From: Pseudoxanthomonas dokdonensis
GTDB lineage: Bacteria > Pseudomonadota > Gammaproteobacteria > Xanthomonadales > Xanthomonadaceae
Direction of reading: 5' to 3'
NCBI RefSeq assembly: GCF_001431405.1
Contig: NZ_LDJL01000004.1
Span: 310,001-374,000 of the forward strand
Length of the DNA stretch: 64,000 bases
The notes below the pieces were generated by a model, which ran no database searches, was not told the DNA's origin, and saw nothing but the letters and a program-made list of their open reading frames with translations. Shown here piece by piece: positions 63,288 to 64,000 of this stretch. The translations under genes were made by a program, and so were the position numbers. The stretch's first letter is position 1. Every line of letters starts with the position of its first letter.

Positions 63288-64000
63288 TGAGTAACTCGAA
63301 CGCATCGCAGCGTGCGCTGCTGGTCGCCACCCTGCTGGTGGCACTGTCCGGTTGCAGCACGGTCAAGGGCTGGTTCGCCGGCAAGGACGCGGAAGCCAAG
63401 AAACTGGCCGAACCGGCCGAGCTGGTCGATTTCACCCCGACCGCAACCGTGACCAAGGTCTGGAAGGCCAACGTCGGCAAGGGCGAAGGCCGGATTGGCC
63501 TGCAACAGGGCCCGGTGGTCGTCGATGGTCGCGTTTACGCGGCGGCGGTCGAGGGTGGCGTCGAGGCGCTTGACCTGCAGACCGGCAAGCAGATCTGGCA
63601 TTACGAGCCGGAGAAGGTCAAGAAACAACCGGAGCTGCGCCTGTCCGGCGGTCCCGGCGCCGGTGACGGTCTGGTCGTGATCGGCACGCTGGACGGCAAG
63701 GTCATCGCCCTGGATGCGGACACCGGCACTGAAAAATGGCGTGCGGAAGTGGCCAACGAAGTCATCACCGCTCCGGCCATCGGCCAGGGGCTGGTGCTGG
63801 TGCGCAGCAACGATGGTCGGGTCAGTGCGTTCGATGCCGCCAACGGCGAGCGCCGCTGGTTCTGGAACCACGATCTGCCCAGCCTGACCGTGCGCGGCAA
63901 CGCGCCGGTTACCCTGGGTCCGGGAGTGGCCTTTGTCGGCAACGATGACGGCACTCTGGTCGCACTCGCACTCAACGACGGCCGCCAGGTCTGGTCGCAG
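63287..64000 (+). CDS. bamB: BamB outer-membrane assembly lipoprotein (cut by window end)
   Basis: First 238 residues of the lipoprotein that helps BamA insert outer-membrane proteins. The signal ends ALSGCST (lipobox). Beta-propeller blades are visible: VYAAAVEGGVEALDLQTGKQIWHYE, then DGLVVIGTLDGKVIALDADTGTEKW and VLVRSNDGRVSAFDAANGERRW. The ATG overlaps the yfgM stop (TGATG). The C-terminal part lies outside the window. Confidence 0.97.
   Translation, partial: MSNSNASQRALLVATLLVALSGCSTVKGWFAGKDAEAKKLAEPAELVDFTPTATVTKVWKANVGKGEGRIGLQQGPVVVDGRVYAAAVEGGVEALDLQTGKQIWHYEPEKVKKQPELRLSGGPGAGDGLVVIGTLDGKVIALDADTGTEKWRAEVANEVITAPAIGQGLVLVRSNDGRVSAFDAANGERRWFWNHDLPSLTVRGNAPVTLGPGVAFVGNDDGTLVALALNDGRQVWSQ

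Overview
The window is chromosomal DNA from a gammaproteobacterium, most likely of the order Lysobacterales (Xanthomonadales). This rests on high GC, on protein types such as paired PHA-granule proteins and a FadN-type beta-oxidation enzyme under a PsrA-like repressor, and on gene orders such as serC-pheA-aroA, cmk-rpsA-ihfB-lapA-lapB and rlmN-pilF-rodZ-yfgM-bamB. Genus cannot be decided from the sequence alone.

Layout. 1-145: start of a flagellin gene with a FliA-type promoter. 542-3244: a secreted protein of unknown function, an acyl-CoA-binding protein/TetR pair and a membrane-anchored, degenerate Mrr-like protein. 3515-5352: PHA-granule-related genes. 5462-7885: FHA protein and the MsrPQ methionine sulfoxide repair system. 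8109-11764: serC-pheA-aroA. 11921-13256: two TonB paralogues. 13372-16393: serS, azoreductase and a divergent LysR regulator. 16523-20725: accessory spot at tRNA-Ser. 20994-28375: small protein, GacA-like regulator, RNase E, RluC, a third TonB-C protein, PhhB and NfuA. 28389-31163: a Pro/Ala-rich membrane protein and two cytochromes c. 31442-39220: tripartite RND efflux operon with two pumps. 39301-46265: TraB protein, acetyltransferase, agmatine catabolism genes with interleaved genes, and rpmJ. 46457-54712: cmk, rpsA, ihfB, lapAB and surface-polysaccharide genes ending in galU. 54852-59144: psrA-like/fadB/fadA operon. 59358-64000: ndk, rlmN, pilF, rodZ, yfgM and bamB (cut by the window end).

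The most unusual item is the 1287-residue protein at 16862-20725. It joins an N-terminal PD-(D/E)xK nuclease-like domain, a long TPR array, a GreA/GreB C-terminal-like domain and a C-terminal PIN-like RNase domain. Its base composition is visibly lower in GC than its neighbours, it starts about 200 bp after a tRNA-Ser gene, and a decayed 5' half of the same tRNA lies just upstream. This looks like a one-gene conflict/defence system in a tRNA-associated insertion spot. The nuclease residues appear intact, but function is inferred from architecture only.

Most other genes are housekeeping. Regulatory signals that can be read include a sigma-28 promoter for flagellin, a palindrome matching the PsrA consensus ahead of the fatty-acid operon, a dyad between azoR and its LysR neighbour, a terminator-like hairpin between cmk and rpsA, and intrinsic terminators at most operon ends.
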